A stretch of DNA of 64,000 nucleotides from Nemophila menziesii (GCA_029959085.1 JARWIR010000014.1:9966001-10030000); one strand, 5' to 3'; counted from the stretch's first letter, positions 45,332 to 57,966 are shown. Numbers and translations are program-made. Notes: a model not told the origin generated them from the letters alone.

Positions 45332-46013
45332 GGCTAAGTCCAATGGATTCCCAATTGTAGCTAAAAGCTACAACTGGGAGTTGACTACCCCAATTTTATA
45401 CTCCAAGAGGCTCAACATAATCAAGAACCCCATTTAAAACCCCCAATTTGAGACTTCAACATAGCTACATCTATGGAGAAAAAAATTTAGCCACATTTAT
45501 TTTCTTTTATTTTTATTTTTAAATACTTTTGCTTATGTTGATGTTTATTTTTTTTTCTTTTTCTATTCTTTTGCTTATGTTTGTGTTTTATAATTTGGTG
45601 TGGATTTATTTTTTTATAATTTAATTTAATTTTTAATAAGTCTTATTTAATATATTTTTAAATTTTTTAAAACTAATTAATAAATTTTAATCTTTTGAAA
45701 AATATAAATGATATATTTCTAAAATTTATAAAAAAATTGATAGAAATTCTTATAATTATAATTTAAATATTAAAAATAATTTCAAATATTTTTTTAATAT
45801 ATATTATAAATAATCAGAATTCATAAAGATTTAAAAAATATTAATAATTAAAATTAAAATAGAAACACTATTGAAATAAAGTTAATTTATAAATTTCTAC
45901 GATAGGGGTTTTGAAATAGGGAAGCTGTTGGAGCAAAAGAGTTAAAATTTGAGATAAAGTAAGTGTTGACCCTCGATTCTAGCTAAATAGCTGGCAAGCT
46001 GTTGGACTTAGTC
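45332..46013. mobile_element. Tourist-like MITE (PIF/Harbinger type)
   Basis: 682-bp non-coding element with TAA duplications (45329-45331, 46014-46016). The terminal inverted repeats are imperfect: GGCTAAGTCCAATGG on the left, GACTAAGTCCAACAG on the right (complement). Further in, weaker inverted similarity continues for over 100 bp. The centre is extremely AT-rich. TAA targets and this terminal style fit PIF/Harbinger-derived MITEs. There is no transposase, so it depended on a relative. Confidence 0.8.
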
Positions 46014-46083
46014 TAAGATACGAGGGAAAAATCAGTCACACTTTATAAAAGGAGTTCATTAAGTAAGGTTTGAGGGCAACACG

Positions 46084-49000
46084 TTTTTTTTTTGACGCGG
46101 AAGGAGTTTCACAAGCTATACAAGTATTAACCGATCCCCAATTTTGCAAACCTATCCTTCAACGTTGCCAGTGAGTCGTGAACTGTAGTTGCCCTGTGTC
46201 TGGCTTCCTTAGCTATTCTGTCCGCTCGCCCATTGAATCTTCGCGGGATGTGTTGAAAGAAAACAGGTCTGATCTCCATCGCCCGCTTTTTGATAGCCTT
46301 GATCCATGGTTTGAGCCTCCAGTTAGCAGCCGACACTTGCTGTATACCTTGAATAATCTCAAGGTTATCTGAGAAGATTGTCACCCCCTCGTGTTGTCTG
46401 TGGCTTGCTTTGTCCAAGACATGAAGAATTGTCTGTGCCTCTCCTTACACACTCGAATTGCACATTGTAACATGTGAAAATTCAGTTCTGTGTCATGTAC
46501 CTTTATCAATCTGTACTATCCCGATGCCTGTGGGTATGTGCGGTTGATCAAACGAGGCATCATATGTGAATGCCACGTCCATCCTTATTTCCAATTCACT
46601 TTCATAATCTCTTGTATGATTTGATGATGTGTTATTCTCTGTCCTTCCCTTGGTCCATTCCTGTCCAAAGTGTTCAATCATAGTCTGGTTCGTTGTTCGA
46701 ATAACGTCCGTCGGTTCGAATTGATAATTATTGTGCCTGCTGCGCATTTTTGTTTTCCAGATGTTCCAAATAATTAACAGGATATATGATGTAATTACCT
46801 CCTTTTTCCATCCACCCTTAACAAATGTTTCAATGATCTTAAGAATCCAGCTCCCCAAATCTACGGTCTCTGGTTGGATGTTAATTTGAAGAGCCAAACC
46901 TGCCCATACCATTTTTACCAAGTTACATGTCAGAAGAAGGTGCTCCCCTGTTTCATGTTCTACCCTACACCATTGACATTCTGCTTCCACATCACAGTGA
47001 CTCTGAACCAGATTTCTCCTGGTCGGTATCGCATTATTACACGCATTCCCATCCAAAAATACGTACCTTTGTTGGAACATTTGAGTGCCATATTGTCCTC
47101 CATATCAAACTCCCAGATGGTACGGTTCCAGATTGTAGTGGTTTTTTGTATACTTCGACCTCCGTAAGAACCCTGTATCCTGTCTTAGTTACATATTCTC
47201 CATTCGTTGCATGTGGCCAAATAAATCTATCCGGTGAATCTCGGTCAAAAATATGTTCCCGTAAAATAACCGGAATAATAGGTTCCGGAAAAAGTTCGTC
47301 TAATAAATCCGTATTCCATTCTGTCGAATCATCTTTCCAAAGTTCCTTTACTTTACAAATGTCGCAATTTGCCAGTTTTTCCAGTTCCCATTGTGTATCA
47401 AGCCATTTATCTGTCCAAATGTTAATGTTTTCTCCATTCCCAACCTGGTATCTCCTGTATTTTTTTAACGTATCCCGTCCTTCCATAAGACTTTCCCAAG
47501 ACCATGTTCGAGATTGTCGCAATTTAACATCGAGAAAGTTAGATTTCGGGAAGTAAATACCTTTTAGAAGCCTCGCTGCCAACGTATCTGGATTAGTTAG
47601 AATTCTCCACGCCTGCGTTGCCAGCAAGGCCGTGTTCATTCGTTTAAAGTCTTTAAATCCCATGCCTCCGATTAATTCGTTCATTGCCAGTTTTTCCCCA
47701 TTTCATCCAGTGTATTCGAGATTTTTCACCTGAATTCCACCAAAAATTCGAGATTGCTGAAATAAGTTTGTTACAAAAAGAAATAGGAAAAGAAAAAATA
47801 GACATCGCATAAATCGGTATAGCCTGTAGGACCGCTTTGATTAGAACTTCTTTCCCCTCATCCGATAACAATTGTGCTTTCCATCCTTCTGTATTCTTGA
47901 ATATTTTCTCCGCTATCCACTGTAGAGATTGCACCTTCGACCGTTTATGGCATAGCGGTATACCTAAGTACTTTCCCAAGTCCTCCTTCTCTTGTATTCC
48001 GATTGTTTGAGTCACTTGTGTTCTGTATTCTGTTGTTGTATCCTTGCTAAAGCAAATCGAAAATTTAGCATAATTAATACGTTGACCCGAACCCGCACAA
48101 TATGTAGATATACATTCCTGAAACTGTTCTATCTCATTATCATCGAGAGTTAGAAAGAAAAGGGAGTCATCTGAAAACAATAGATGCGTTATCGCCGGGC
48201 AATTTCTGGTGATTTGTATACCTTTGAGCTTCCTTTCATCCACTTTCTAATCAATTAGACTAATTAGCGATTCCGTCATTAATGAAAACAAGAAGGGTGA
48301 CAAAGGGTCCCCCTGTCTAATACCTCTTTCAGATTTAAACTTTGTTAATCTATCCCCATTAAAATTTAGTTGAAACGTAACCGATGAGATACAATTTGAG
48401 ATCCACGATATCCATGTTTCATTAAAACCTAGTTTTTCCAATACTAATAAAAGGAATCCCAACGTACCTGGTCATACGCTTTGGCCATGTCAAGCTTTAT
48501 CGCTACCATTGGTTTACTATTCTTCCGCTTATGTTTCATATAGAACGAGATTTCCTGCGCTATTATAATGTTATCCTGTATCGCTCGATTTTTAATAAAG
48601 GCTGCCTGTGTAGGTGACACCAGAATATTCATATAGGCTTGTAACCTATTTGCCAGTATTTTTGCTATTATCTTGTATATGTAATTAACACATGAGATTG
48701 GTCTATAATCACCTATATTTTCCTGTGTCTCCCCTTTTGGAATAAGGGTTACCAGGGTTTCATTTAACTTATCGAGAGATATATTATTTAAGAAAAAATC
48801 TTGAACCATTAGAAAAACATCATCTTTTATGATATGCCAGTATTCCTGGTAAAACTTACCGTTAAGCCCGTCTGGCCCCGGTGCTTTTGATGGTGACATA
48901 TCAAACACCGCCTTTCTGATATCCTCCATCGTTGGTTGTTGCGTTAATGTATCATTCATCTCATTCGTGACTTTCCTCTTAATTGCTCTTGTGGCCTCTT

Positions 49001-49601
49001 CCATATCTTCGAGATTTCTTTCTTTGAACATATCCAGATAGTAATTCTAAAAACTATTTCGAACTTCTGATATCTCCTCCTGCCATATGCCCTCTGTATT
49101 TTTGATTTGTTGTATCCTATTGATATGTCTCCTTTTGATTGTATCCAGATAGAAAAATTTCATGTTTTTATCTCCATATTTAATCCAATTCTGTCGAGCC
49201 CTATCGTACCAATATTTTTCTTCCTCTATATATGTTTTCTTTAATTCCTCCTTAATTTGAATCTGTTCATTGATTACTTTACTCATTGTATCTTGCCTCT
49301 CTAGTCTCATCAACACTTGTGTGTATTCCTTTATCTTGTTTGCGTTGTTTCTGAAAGTCCTCTTGCTCCATCCTTTAAGTGCAGTGATGGTATTATCTCT
49401 TTTCCCCATGAACATTGGTAAAGATATTTCTTCTCCCGCTTCTCCCCATGCCGTTTTAATTACTTCTTCGCATTCTTCATGTTCTACCCATAACGTCTCA
49501 AACTTAAACCATCTATGACCTGTACCATGTGCCTTATCTTGCTGTAGAATGAGTGGACAATGATCAGAACCTATCGCTGGTGGAATATAAACTTGTGCAT
49601 T
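46084..49601 (-). mobile_element. LINE G, 3' part (minus strand)
   Basis: L1-like LINE on the minus strand with its poly(A) end as ten T bases at 46084-46093. Element H is inserted at 49601/49602. The 5' remainder is at 59508-59803. About 3.8 kb in total, so 5' truncated inside the endonuclease; no ORF1. I see no clear target duplication. Confidence 0.85.
46127..49601 (-). pseudogene. LINE G ORF2: reverse transcriptase, zinc region, RNase H (broken)
   Basis: Minus-strand domains in order. Post-endonuclease linker 49047-49415 (WIKYGDKNMKFFYL). RT 49031-48444 (SKAPGPDGLNG, IGDYRPISCVN, QAAFIKNRAIQDN, KLDMAKAYDQV), then after a frameshift 48462-48247 (RGIRQGDPLSPFLF), then after a stop 48243-47653 with LLFSDDSLFF as the catalytic box (S in place of the usual A) and the thumb. 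47684-47037 after another frameshift (WRTIWHSNVPTKV). The zf-RVT region is near 47080-46900 (CQWCRVEHETGEHLLLTC). RNase H is at about 46560-46130 in two frames (TYDASF, SDNLEI, NGRADRIAKEA). Several frameshifts and stops make it non-functional. Confidence 0.82.
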
Positions 49602-51141
49602 TGATGTCTCCTCATTTGTGATAGATTTATGTTAGGATGAGACATCATTTTTAGTGTTTTAGAAGTCAATAATGTCGATTTTCTTGAGTTTTAGTGAACT
49701 TTCCTATTTTGTGTCTTGATTTGTAGAAATAAATTTTTAGAGCATATTGGGTTTAATTGTTTATTTAGTGTGTAGCTTTAAAGATAATTATGGAGATTAA
49801 TTAGAGTCCAAGTCAAAGACAACAACTTATGGAAATAGATTAGCATGGTAATTGGAGAAAAGGAAATAAAAGCTAAAAAGATGGAAAAAGAAAAGCTGCC
49901 TAAATCTGGGATTCTGCACACACGTCTAAAGATTGGTGTTTTTACCTAAGAAATAGGCCGAATTTGGAGATTTCCTTCTGAAGGGCCTAAATAATTCTGT
50001 TGCGATTCTTTTGGTATCTTGTGGAGCAAAATCGGACCAATAACGAAGAAGTTATGACCAAAACAACGCAGCAGTGTTTATCTTTATTTCCATACGAATT
50101 TGAGTTGGGCTAGAAGTTCATTACCTTAACTATTCCTCAAGAAAACGAATTAGGTCTTCTAAACACCTATAAATACACCCTTATATCACTTGTAAATCAT
50201 CCTTGCCTCATAGTAATTAGTTCTTAAGGTTTTATTCTTCCAGTTTATTGTAGAGAGCAAGATGATGTCTTTTGTAATTTCTTTTAGTTTATTTCCTTCA
50301 AGTATGAACTAAACCTCCCATAGCTTGGGTTTTGCATATGTATAATCTATGAATTCTAATTCTTCTATCTAAGTTTCTTTGGGAATTATATGTTTTAATC
50401 TGATATTAGCTACTTACTTTATATTTGCTTATGTGTTTTGATTTAATGTCTTTCCTAGAACTGATCACTTTAGGATTGTTTTAAGAGTAGTTAGATGGTC
50501 TCCTTGACAGGGTGTTTAACTATTGAACCACCACATAATGTCTAGTGTCGATAGCAGTTCTGAAAAAACATACTTCTAACTGGATAGTCATTAGGGTTTG
50601 ATTTAACCACCATATCACCAATTGATTGTAGTGTGCTGGATAGGGCCTTAGTGGCGTTTGATAACCCTATTTGAGTCCTCGTCTTGGTTGTGCCGTAGCC
50701 CCCTTAGTCGCTCTCAAGGTCTAGGATTGGGGAATTTAGAATCCTGACTAAGTATTACCAAGAGCTAATATTCTCCCTTATGAACTAGATTTATAGATAG
50801 AATTAGAAGGATTAGTGCATACTAGCAAAACCTGAGCTATACTTCTCATCTCATGTTCTTAATCTTTTACTTTATTGTCTTTATTTTCATAGTTTTAATT
50901 AGTTTTAATTCTTATTCTCGAAATCTATTTGCTTTAATTTACTGTCTTCTAGTTATTTACTTTTACTCGTTATCTGTTCCTACGCGATTAACACACTTAA
51001 GTCCCTGAGAACGAACTCTACTTATCATTAAAACTTGCATACGTCATGTAATACTTGCAGTACTGTGCCTGTCTAGGGTGAGAGTGCATAGTTTTCCATA
51101 CTTAAATTGATCTTATTTTTATCACACCCTAGGCGACACCA
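49602..51141 (+). repeat. 5' LTR of element H
   Basis: 1540 bp, TGATGTCTCC to GGCGACACCA; TATAAATA at 50168-50175. Confidence 0.93.
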
Positions 51142-51147
51142 AGTTTT

Positions 51148-51166
51148 TGGCGGCGCTGCCGGGGAC
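51148..51166 (+). promoter_or_regulatory. Primer-binding site of element H
   Basis: TGGCGGCGCTGCCGGGGAC. The sixth base is G where A and F have C, a mismatch near the tRNA 3' end that could weaken priming. Confidence 0.8.
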
Positions 51167-51399
51167 TTGTGTCTCGTTAGCGTGTGGGTTATCTATTTCG
51201 AGTTTTAGTTTTTAATTAGTTTTTACTTTTCAGTTTAGTTTATTTTTAGTTTTTATTTTTCCAGATTTACGCTTGTGGTTTGCTTTAGTCTTTTCCAGGT
51301 TTCACAGTGTTTAATTCTTGGCCTCCTCTATCGGAGCCCGAGAGGCGCTTCAGACCTTACAACAAACGAGATCGTGAGGAAAGGGCCTTAAGAAGAGCT

Positions 51400-52953
51400 A
51401 TGGCAGACATACATGATAACGATCCGGAGTTAGTTTACTTTGCACCAGGAGGACCTCCAGCATACATTCCACCTGGTGTACAATTACCAGCAGGAGGAGG
51501 TAATGGGCAGAATAATCTTAATAATCAAAACCGAGTTGAACAAGATCTACCTGGCCTTAACGTACCATTCCATGTTCAACCCATCGGTTACCGCCCTCCT
51601 GAGATTCCGAATATCAAATTTAGACCCGATCCGGGTATGCTCAGTCAATTTCAAAGTTTCGGACTCTATACTGGTACAGCTATCCAAGATCCGGTAAAAG
51701 CGATTCAGAAGTTTATGCAGATTTGTGATGCCTACATTACTCCTGGCATTACACGCGAGCAACTGTATTGTCATATGTTTTCGTTTTTCTTGACCGGAAG
51801 AGCTAGCGATTGGCTAGAAAGACAACCACATGGAACCATTCACTCTTGGAGAGAACTTCAAGCCGCATTCTTTAACCGATTTTATCCGAAGAGCATGAGA
51901 CTTAAAGATCAAGCCGAGCTTGCAAGATTTTGCCAAGAAGATGGAGAAACAGTGGGAGAGGCATGGACAAGGTTTCAACAAAAATTAATTAGATGTCCAC
52001 TCCATGGTTATACACCTGCTCTACAACTTGCTATGTTCTATGAAGGTCTTAATGATAAAGGTAGAGAAAAGGTGGACAACATTGGAAAGGGTAATTTTGT
52101 GTCCATGAATCACAATGAAGCTTCCGAGGTGTTAGAAAACATTATGGAACAAGAAAGAAGTTGGCCTTCAACGCGAGCTTCTGCAGCAAAAACCCGAGGA
52201 ACGCTTCGTTTAGATGCAGAAACTGCGAATTCAGCTCAAATATCCTCTTTAGAAAATCAAATCAAGGAGCTGAGAATCGCGATGGAGAAGAATTTAGCCG
52301 CTACAAAAGTAGTACAAGAAGCACAAGGTTGTCAACAATGTGGAGTTAACGATCATTCATGGGAAGAGTGCGAATCAAATCCGCAATCTGTTTACTTTAT
52401 ATCCAACCGATGGGGCAATCGCAACCATCCGGGTATGCAGTATTCAAATCCACAAGGGGCCGCTAATCCTGGTCAATATCAATCGCGACCCCAGAACAAC
52501 TCTTACCAACAGAGAGGTCAGTACCAAAACCAATATCAGAATAGACCTGCTCCTCCACAACAACCTGCTCAAGACGCCTATACCGATTCGTTAGAACAAA
52601 AAACTTTACCGCAGTATCCGCAAGAAGGGTCTATGGACAATACACAGATAGTACAAGCTCTAGACCGTTTGAACACGACTATAAACGCTCAAGAAGAAAA
52701 GGTCAGAGGACATGATGCCATACTTCAGATGCTAACTACTCAAGTGACACAGTTAAACAAAGTGTTAACAAGTGTTGTAGAACAAAAGGAAGTAAAGGCA
52801 ATCGAAGGAGGTGAAGATAAGGATGAGTTCGAAGCTTGCAAGGCTATATGTCTTGAGATTACGGAAAAGAAAGAGGAAGCACCACATGCTGCCATCAGTG
52901 TCGTGGAAGTTCCCAGTATTAAAGAAGAACCAACCGAGTCTAACCCCGAGTAA
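51400..52953 (+). CDS. Element H gag, nearly intact, ended by a premature TAA
   Basis: ATG 51400 (MADIHDNDPELVYF) is the first in-frame ATG after the primer site; the frame is open further upstream without another ATG. 517 residues. The Gly/Pro/Gln-rich N-terminus is followed by the retrotransposon gag domain at about residues 55-250 (FRPDPGMLSQFQSFG, FFLTGRASDWLERQPHG, WRELQAAFFNRFYP, EDGETVGEAWTRFQQ). The nucleocapsid knuckle CQQCGVNDHSWEEC is near 52329-52370. A Gln/Asn-rich tail and an acidic region follow. The TAA at 52951-52953 replaces the GAA found in A. The frame continues in register to 54129, so the original product was one gag-protease-tail polyprotein. This gag lacks internal breaks and might still form particles. 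Confidence 0.85.
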   Translation: MADIHDNDPELVYFAPGGPPAYIPPGVQLPAGGGNGQNNLNNQNRVEQDLPGLNVPFHVQPIGYRPPEIPNIKFRPDPGMLSQFQSFGLYTGTAIQDPVKAIQKFMQICDAYITPGITREQLYCHMFSFFLTGRASDWLERQPHGTIHSWRELQAAFFNRFYPKSMRLKDQAELARFCQEDGETVGEAWTRFQQKLIRCPLHGYTPALQLAMFYEGLNDKGREKVDNIGKGNFVSMNHNEASEVLENIMEQERSWPSTRASAAKTRGTLRLDAETANSAQISSLENQIKELRIAMEKNLAATKVVQEAQGCQQCGVNDHSWEECESNPQSVYFISNRWGNRNHPGMQYSNPQGAANPGQYQSRPQNNSYQQRGQYQNQYQNRPAPPQQPAQDAYTDSLEQKTLPQYPQEGSMDNTQIVQALDRLNTTINAQEEKVRGHDAILQMLTTQVTQLNKVLTSVVEQKEVKAIEGGEDKDEFEACKAICLEITEKKEEAPHAAISVVEVPSIKEEPTESNPE

Positions 52954-54129
52954 TCTGACTGTCTAGAGGTTTGTCTAGAGGACGAGCAAGAGAGAGACGA
53001 GTTCATAGAGTTACTGAGGAAGGTGCAAGAGGAGATTCGATCGGTAGTGGAATATGCAGCTGAGTTGGCTAAAGATAAAGAGGAAGAAGCCTCAAGGGAG
53101 GAATCGAAAGATGAAGTGGCACCTGCTGTACTAGAAGAGAAAGTAGAAGAGAAGGTGGAATCGCCACCTAGTGTTCAACCAGTGTCATCAACTGTTCCTG
53201 ATACAAATCCGAAGGATGACACTGTTCTCAAGACATTTGTAAAGGCGTACCAGCCTGAAAATATCGACGCCCAAATGCTTGAGATTGCGAAGAGAGGACT
53301 TACACCGCAACAAGTGTTTACGCAAGTTATTCCTGAAAAAGAGGCGAGTGTAGAGATCCCAAGAGAGAACCTGAGGGTTTCGAGAAGAAGTGAGAAAGAG
53401 CTACCAACAAAGCTTAAAGATCCGGGAAGTTTTAACCTTCCTATTCAATTACATGGTAGGCTCAAAGTGAAAGCGATGTACGATGTGGGTTCTGGTGTGA
53501 ATCTTATGCCTAAGTCCGTGTTCGAGAGACATGGACTTCAGAAATCAGAGAAAACTCCAGTGAAGTTGCAGTTTGCTGACAACTCAGTGAAAAGGACATG
53601 GGGAACAGTGGAGGACGTCTTAGTCCGTGCAGGTAATATCGCCATCCCTACTGACTTTGTTATTCTTGAGTTTGATGCAGATAAGCAAGTTCCGATCATA
53701 CTCGGGCGGCCCTTCATGGCCACAAGTCAAAGTGTGATCAACTTCCAAGATGGGACCATCACCCTTCATGCAAAGAATATATCCGAGACCTTCTATGTCT
53801 TGGTTAAGAAACCGAGGAAGTTGGACCCCACAGTGCCCATCATTCACAGTCTTTCACATCACAAAATCCCTCCTGAGGAAATCCACTTAACGCCTGTGGA
53901 TACTGAGCCAAACATTGAGTTTGGGGTTGGCCATGAAGTCTTATGGAAAGCTCACAAACGCGAGAATAGGCCACGAAGTTTTAAAGACTCGTGGATGGGA
54001 CCATTCATTGTCACTAAGGTTGTTTCAGCCAAGGTGATAGAAATTCGCCCCAAAACTGGGGTCAAGCGCAGATTAGTTGACGTTCATAGCCTTACTCGTT
54101 GTTGGGGAGGCTATATTCGCAAATCTTGA
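52954..54129 (+). pseudogene. Element H protease and integrase-like tail downstream of the stop
   Basis: In the same frame as gag but after the TAA. Acidic Glu/Lys spacer, protease (LPTKLKDPGSFNLPI, active-site YDVGSG near 53480, ILGRPFMATSQ near 53700), and the C-terminal tail FGVGHEVLWK, SWMGPFIVTKV, VDVHSLTRCWGGY (about 53915-54129). Over 95% identical to A by eye. In A the two halves are separated by a frameshift and here by a stop, so the breaks are independent and the fused arrangement is ancestral. Confidence 0.8.
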
Positions 54130-54139
54130 CAGAGGTAAC

Positions 54140-54191
54140 ACGTCTAACTTTGAAAGACGTTAAACAAAAGTGCTGTTCGGGAGACAACCCG
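54140..54191 (+). promoter_or_regulatory. Paired hairpins after the integrase tail, element H
   Basis: Same two stems as in A (54140-54160 and 54178-54191). Confidence 0.7.
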
Positions 54192-54360
54192 AAGTTTTTT
54201 TTTATGTTTTCATGTCTTTTACGTTTTTAGTTTAAGTTTATTTCAGTTGTTTTTTGTTGATAATGCATATTTGAGGAAGGTATTAGTGTTTTTGGTGTGT
54301 AGGAATTGGAGAAATCGAGTTAGGGAACGCGAGGAAAATTTTTGGAGCGAAGGAATGCAC

Positions 54361-54737
54361 CCCGCGGACTACCCCACGGACTACCCCATGGTCCGCAGGG
54401 ATGGTCCGCGTGGTCAAAACCCGTACCACGGGTTGCTACCGCGGGTTTGATCCAGAAACCAGAAAAAATCCACGGACTACCCTCCGGTGCACCGCACCAT
54501 GGTCCGTGCCTCAAAAACACGTGCCACGGGGTGAGTACCACGGGTATTTTGACGGAGTCAAGAACAGAAGCCGCGGGGTACCCTCCGGTACACCGGAACC
54601 TAGTCCGCGAGCCAAAAACCCGTGCCACGGGGTCCTACCACGGGTCTAGGTCAGAGAGCAAAAAATTTCGAGCATCAGATGTCGCGGACTACCCTGCGGT
54701 GCACCCCATGGTCCGCAGGGGTAGTCCGCAGCGCCGC
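54361..54737 (+). repeat. GC-rich palindromic tandem array of element H
   Basis: Four degenerate units as in A, with point changes that keep most dyads (CCGGTACACCGG, CATGGTCCGC). The last unit again forms a long stem. Confidence 0.8.
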
Positions 54738-55179
54738 CAGAGGAGAGAGAAAGTTACGGGATTGAGTTGTAAAGGAGGTATCAAGATATTTATTCCGAAT
54801 TTATTAAACCTTAACCCTCTCTTTCTTCTCCACAACTCTCCTAACTCCATTAAAGCTCATCAAAACCTTCACCAATCACCAAAACACTACCCAATCATCA
54901 AGAAAAACACATCAAATCTTCTCTCCACATCATTACAAGAGAGAATCAAGCTACCAATCATCACCAAATTCATTCAAATTAAAGAATCAAAGAGCCAAAT
55001 TTCACAAATTCATCACACAATTTCTAAAATCCAAGCCTACCCATTACAAATCATCCTCACCCACATAGAGATTCATCATCAATTCATATTTCCTAGGCCA
55101 AATCAAGCTTGTTCATCCATTATTTCAAGAGATTAATTTTCAAGGGTTGCTAAAGCTTTGAGTTGGGGGTTAATTGAAG

Positions 55180-56370
55180 ATGACTAATAGAACAACAATC
55201 TTATCTAACAAGAGGGAGGTGAAGAGTAACAAGGGATTGGATTTAAACAAGAAGAAATCAATTGACAAAGGTGCTAGTTCTAACTCAAAGGGTAAAGAGA
55301 AAGTGAAGAAGAGTGGGAAACCTTCGTATGATCGTAATGGTAAAAAGCTTTATTATTATGCAAAGGAGAAACCTCTACCTCAACAAGATCTTATACCTAT
55401 AGAGAAAGTGGATGCTTCAATAGCTATGAAGATTTCTGCAGAGAAACAATTAAAGGAACTGCCTTTTGCTTATGAGAAAGTATTCAAGGAAGAAATTAGA
55501 GATGGAGAATACAAGAGATTCTTTGAGCTTGGTGAGAAATTGGGTTGGTCAACGTTCATGGTAAGCCGTTCTGAATTATGTCCTGAATTAGTTTTGGAGT
55601 TCTATTTAGGCCTCTTTAGCCAAGATAGTAATTGTGTTCCGGTTAGAGGAAAGCTAGTTCCTTTCACAGTTGAGGAGATTAGGAACCACTTCAAGTTTAA
55701 GAAATTGAAAGGTTTTTGCAAATTTGAAGAAGCAGTTGCTAAACGAAAAATCTTGGATGAGGAATTACTTTTTGAGCATGTTTTAGACAAGGAGAAAGTG
55801 CAATCTCATAAGGGAGATTTGAAGGCACCTTGGCCTTACAAATATCTGCAAGCAGATGCAAGAATTTAGCACAATTTCCTTATTCCTAATGTCTTTGGAA
55901 ACACACGAACTTTGGATGTGACTATGAAGAACGCGCTACTGTTGGACTGTATTTTGAGAGGAGAAGAAGTTGATGTGGCACAGTTGATCTATGAGGAGGT
56001 GATACGATTTTCGGTCTCTCCTAAATCAGTTTATAATGTTAAATTTCCAACTATGATCACGTGTCTTGTGCGAAAAGCGAATGTTATATTGGGTGAAGAA
56101 GAGAAACTCGATTTAAAGGGAGTTATATTGATAATGCATGGATCAAAGAAAGTCTTCGAAGAGCGGGTTCTACTCAAGCCTCGAAGGAAGAAAAGGAGCA
56201 AAATTGGCAAGAGAAGATGGAGGAGCGTTTAAGAAACTTTAAGCAGCTCAAACTTCTTTAGTCAATGATGTGGCACAAATCAACGAGAATCAAGTGCACA
56301 TCATGAAACTCCTTGAGCAATTAACGAATGGTCCAGCAATTCCAACCTTGGATATCAATTATGCGAGGCA
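55180..56370 (+). pseudogene. Accessory ORF of element H (broken)
   Basis: ATG 55180 (MTNRTTILSN). About 90% or more identical to the intact copy of A by eye. A TAG at 55867-55869 replaces the Trp codon of A's RIWHNF. Further on, near 56111, an indel shifts the frame, and another lies near 56235. The end of the domain (KNALLLDCILRGEEVDVAQ, FPTMITCLVRKA) remains readable at 55912-56110. Confidence 0.78.
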
Positions 56371-56461
56371 ATAGCCTCGAGAGTATGTTCTCTTTCTTCC
56401 TTACCATTTCTGTAAATATGCCTGTCTGTTAATTTTAATTTCTATTTTTCGAGTCTTTTTC

Positions 56462-56498
56462 GAGTCGTGGGGACACGGCTCATTTTTGAGTTGGGGGT
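56462..56498 (+). promoter_or_regulatory. Hairpin plus internal polypurine-like copy 2, element H
   Basis: GAGTCGTGGGGACACGGCTC (56462-56481) and TTTGAGTTGGGGGT (56485-56498), as in A. Confidence 0.75.
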
Positions 56499-57931
56499 GT
56501 TGGGATTCGTTGTCTCTCATCTCCATTTTTCTGATTTTTAGGTAGAAATTAAAATTTTTGATACATGGGAATTAGATGTAGAGTGTGTTTAATAGCTTGA
56601 AAGCATGAGCTCAGTAGATTAATGATAGTAAGTGATATGTTTATGAGCTATGTATTTGTATGCTTTGAGTATTTGCAGGAAAACACACGTTGATAGTAAA
56701 GAAAAGATTAGTGAGCAATGCGATAGAAAGTATGTTCGATCTCAGGGAACCTTGAGAAGTGTGTAGGCCATGAGATCCAAGCTAGTTGAAGAACCATTTG
56801 ATGAAAGTGCTAAAGGTAAGAAATTTTCTAAATTACATAGTGTAGAAAGTGATCAAGGCGGTTCTTTCATATTTTTAAGCCTTTGAAGCCTTTTTATACC
56901 TTCTCACCTTGTGATTTTGATTATATGCTATATCCTTCTTAGCCCCTTCTAGCCTTTCTAAAAGCTTTTTATTGAACCACATTATAAGCCATATCCTTTA
57001 GATTTTAGGACTTTTCCATATGACCCGCACTCGAATCGCGATGCTTAGACAGTTGTTTTAGAGCTTGAGTTTGGGGTGGTGGGTCCACCATTATGGGAAT
57101 TGGTATTATGTTGGGATTTTTGAGCTTATAAATTGTGCTTTGTGCCTTATATTGATGATGTTTCACAGATTTTTATTGTAACCCTTTGCCGGGGTAATAG
57201 TGAATGAAAAAGAAGCTACGAGCTAAATTTGCCAACAAGGGCATTAAAAGAAAAAATATATGTATGAGAAAAGTAGCATGATACCTCATCATTAAAAGAG
57301 AGTCATAGCTATAAAAATTGATTTGAAAAGAAAAGAATATATATATATATTCGGACCGGCAAAGTGGATTTTTATGTGAACATCTTAAGCTTTAAGTTGT
57401 GTTAGTGGGGATGCTAAATTATGCATCAAGGAATTCATTGGGTTGAGTGAGAAACATTTTGTGAGAGTAACTCAAGCTCTAGGGCGATTCGTTGATGGCT
57501 AGTGAGGAGAGAGCCAAAAGCTCACTCCAAATTATCCAAATATACTATCATACCGTCCCTAAGCCTACATTACAACCTTAAAGACCTTGTGATTCTTTGT
57601 TATGTAATTGAGAAGTGATTGAGCCATTAGAGATTAGTTAAGTGGATCCTTGGATACTAGTGAGGTTTGATGAACAATCTATAGCTCTCAAGGGGAACTG
57701 AGTAAAGTTCCAATCCTTCTTACATTGCGAAACTAACCTGATCTTGAAATCAAGCCGTGTTGACTGTAGATATGGGAAGTGTACAGGTATGTAGTTTATG
57801 AATATTATTGCATGAAATTTTCTGAGTTATGTGCTTTAGGTTTATTCTATATATTCTGCTATGCTTTTTCCCTTGTATTGAGAATTTTATAAGTGTGTAT
57901 TTCTAGACTTCCCTATGTTTTTATCTTTTAT
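56499..57931 (+). other. 3' untranslated region of element H
   Basis: Non-coding, closely similar to 23101-24536 of A. No gene is seen. Confidence 0.6.
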
Positions 57932-57964
57932 TGTATCGGGACGATACAACTTTGAGTTGGGGGT
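57932..57964 (+). promoter_or_regulatory. Hairpin and 3' polypurine tract of element H
   Basis: TGTATCGGGACGATACA (57932-57948) and TTTGAGTTGGGGGT (57951-57964), two bases before the LTR. Confidence 0.85.
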
Positions 57965-57966
57965 CT

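Noticed and set aside
54342..55136. Open frame of 264 codons across the palindrome array of H (and a 200-codon one in A, 21151-21753)
   Set aside because: Arg/Pro-rich text produced by GC-rich repeats. The frame and start differ between A and H and are absent from E, F and B.
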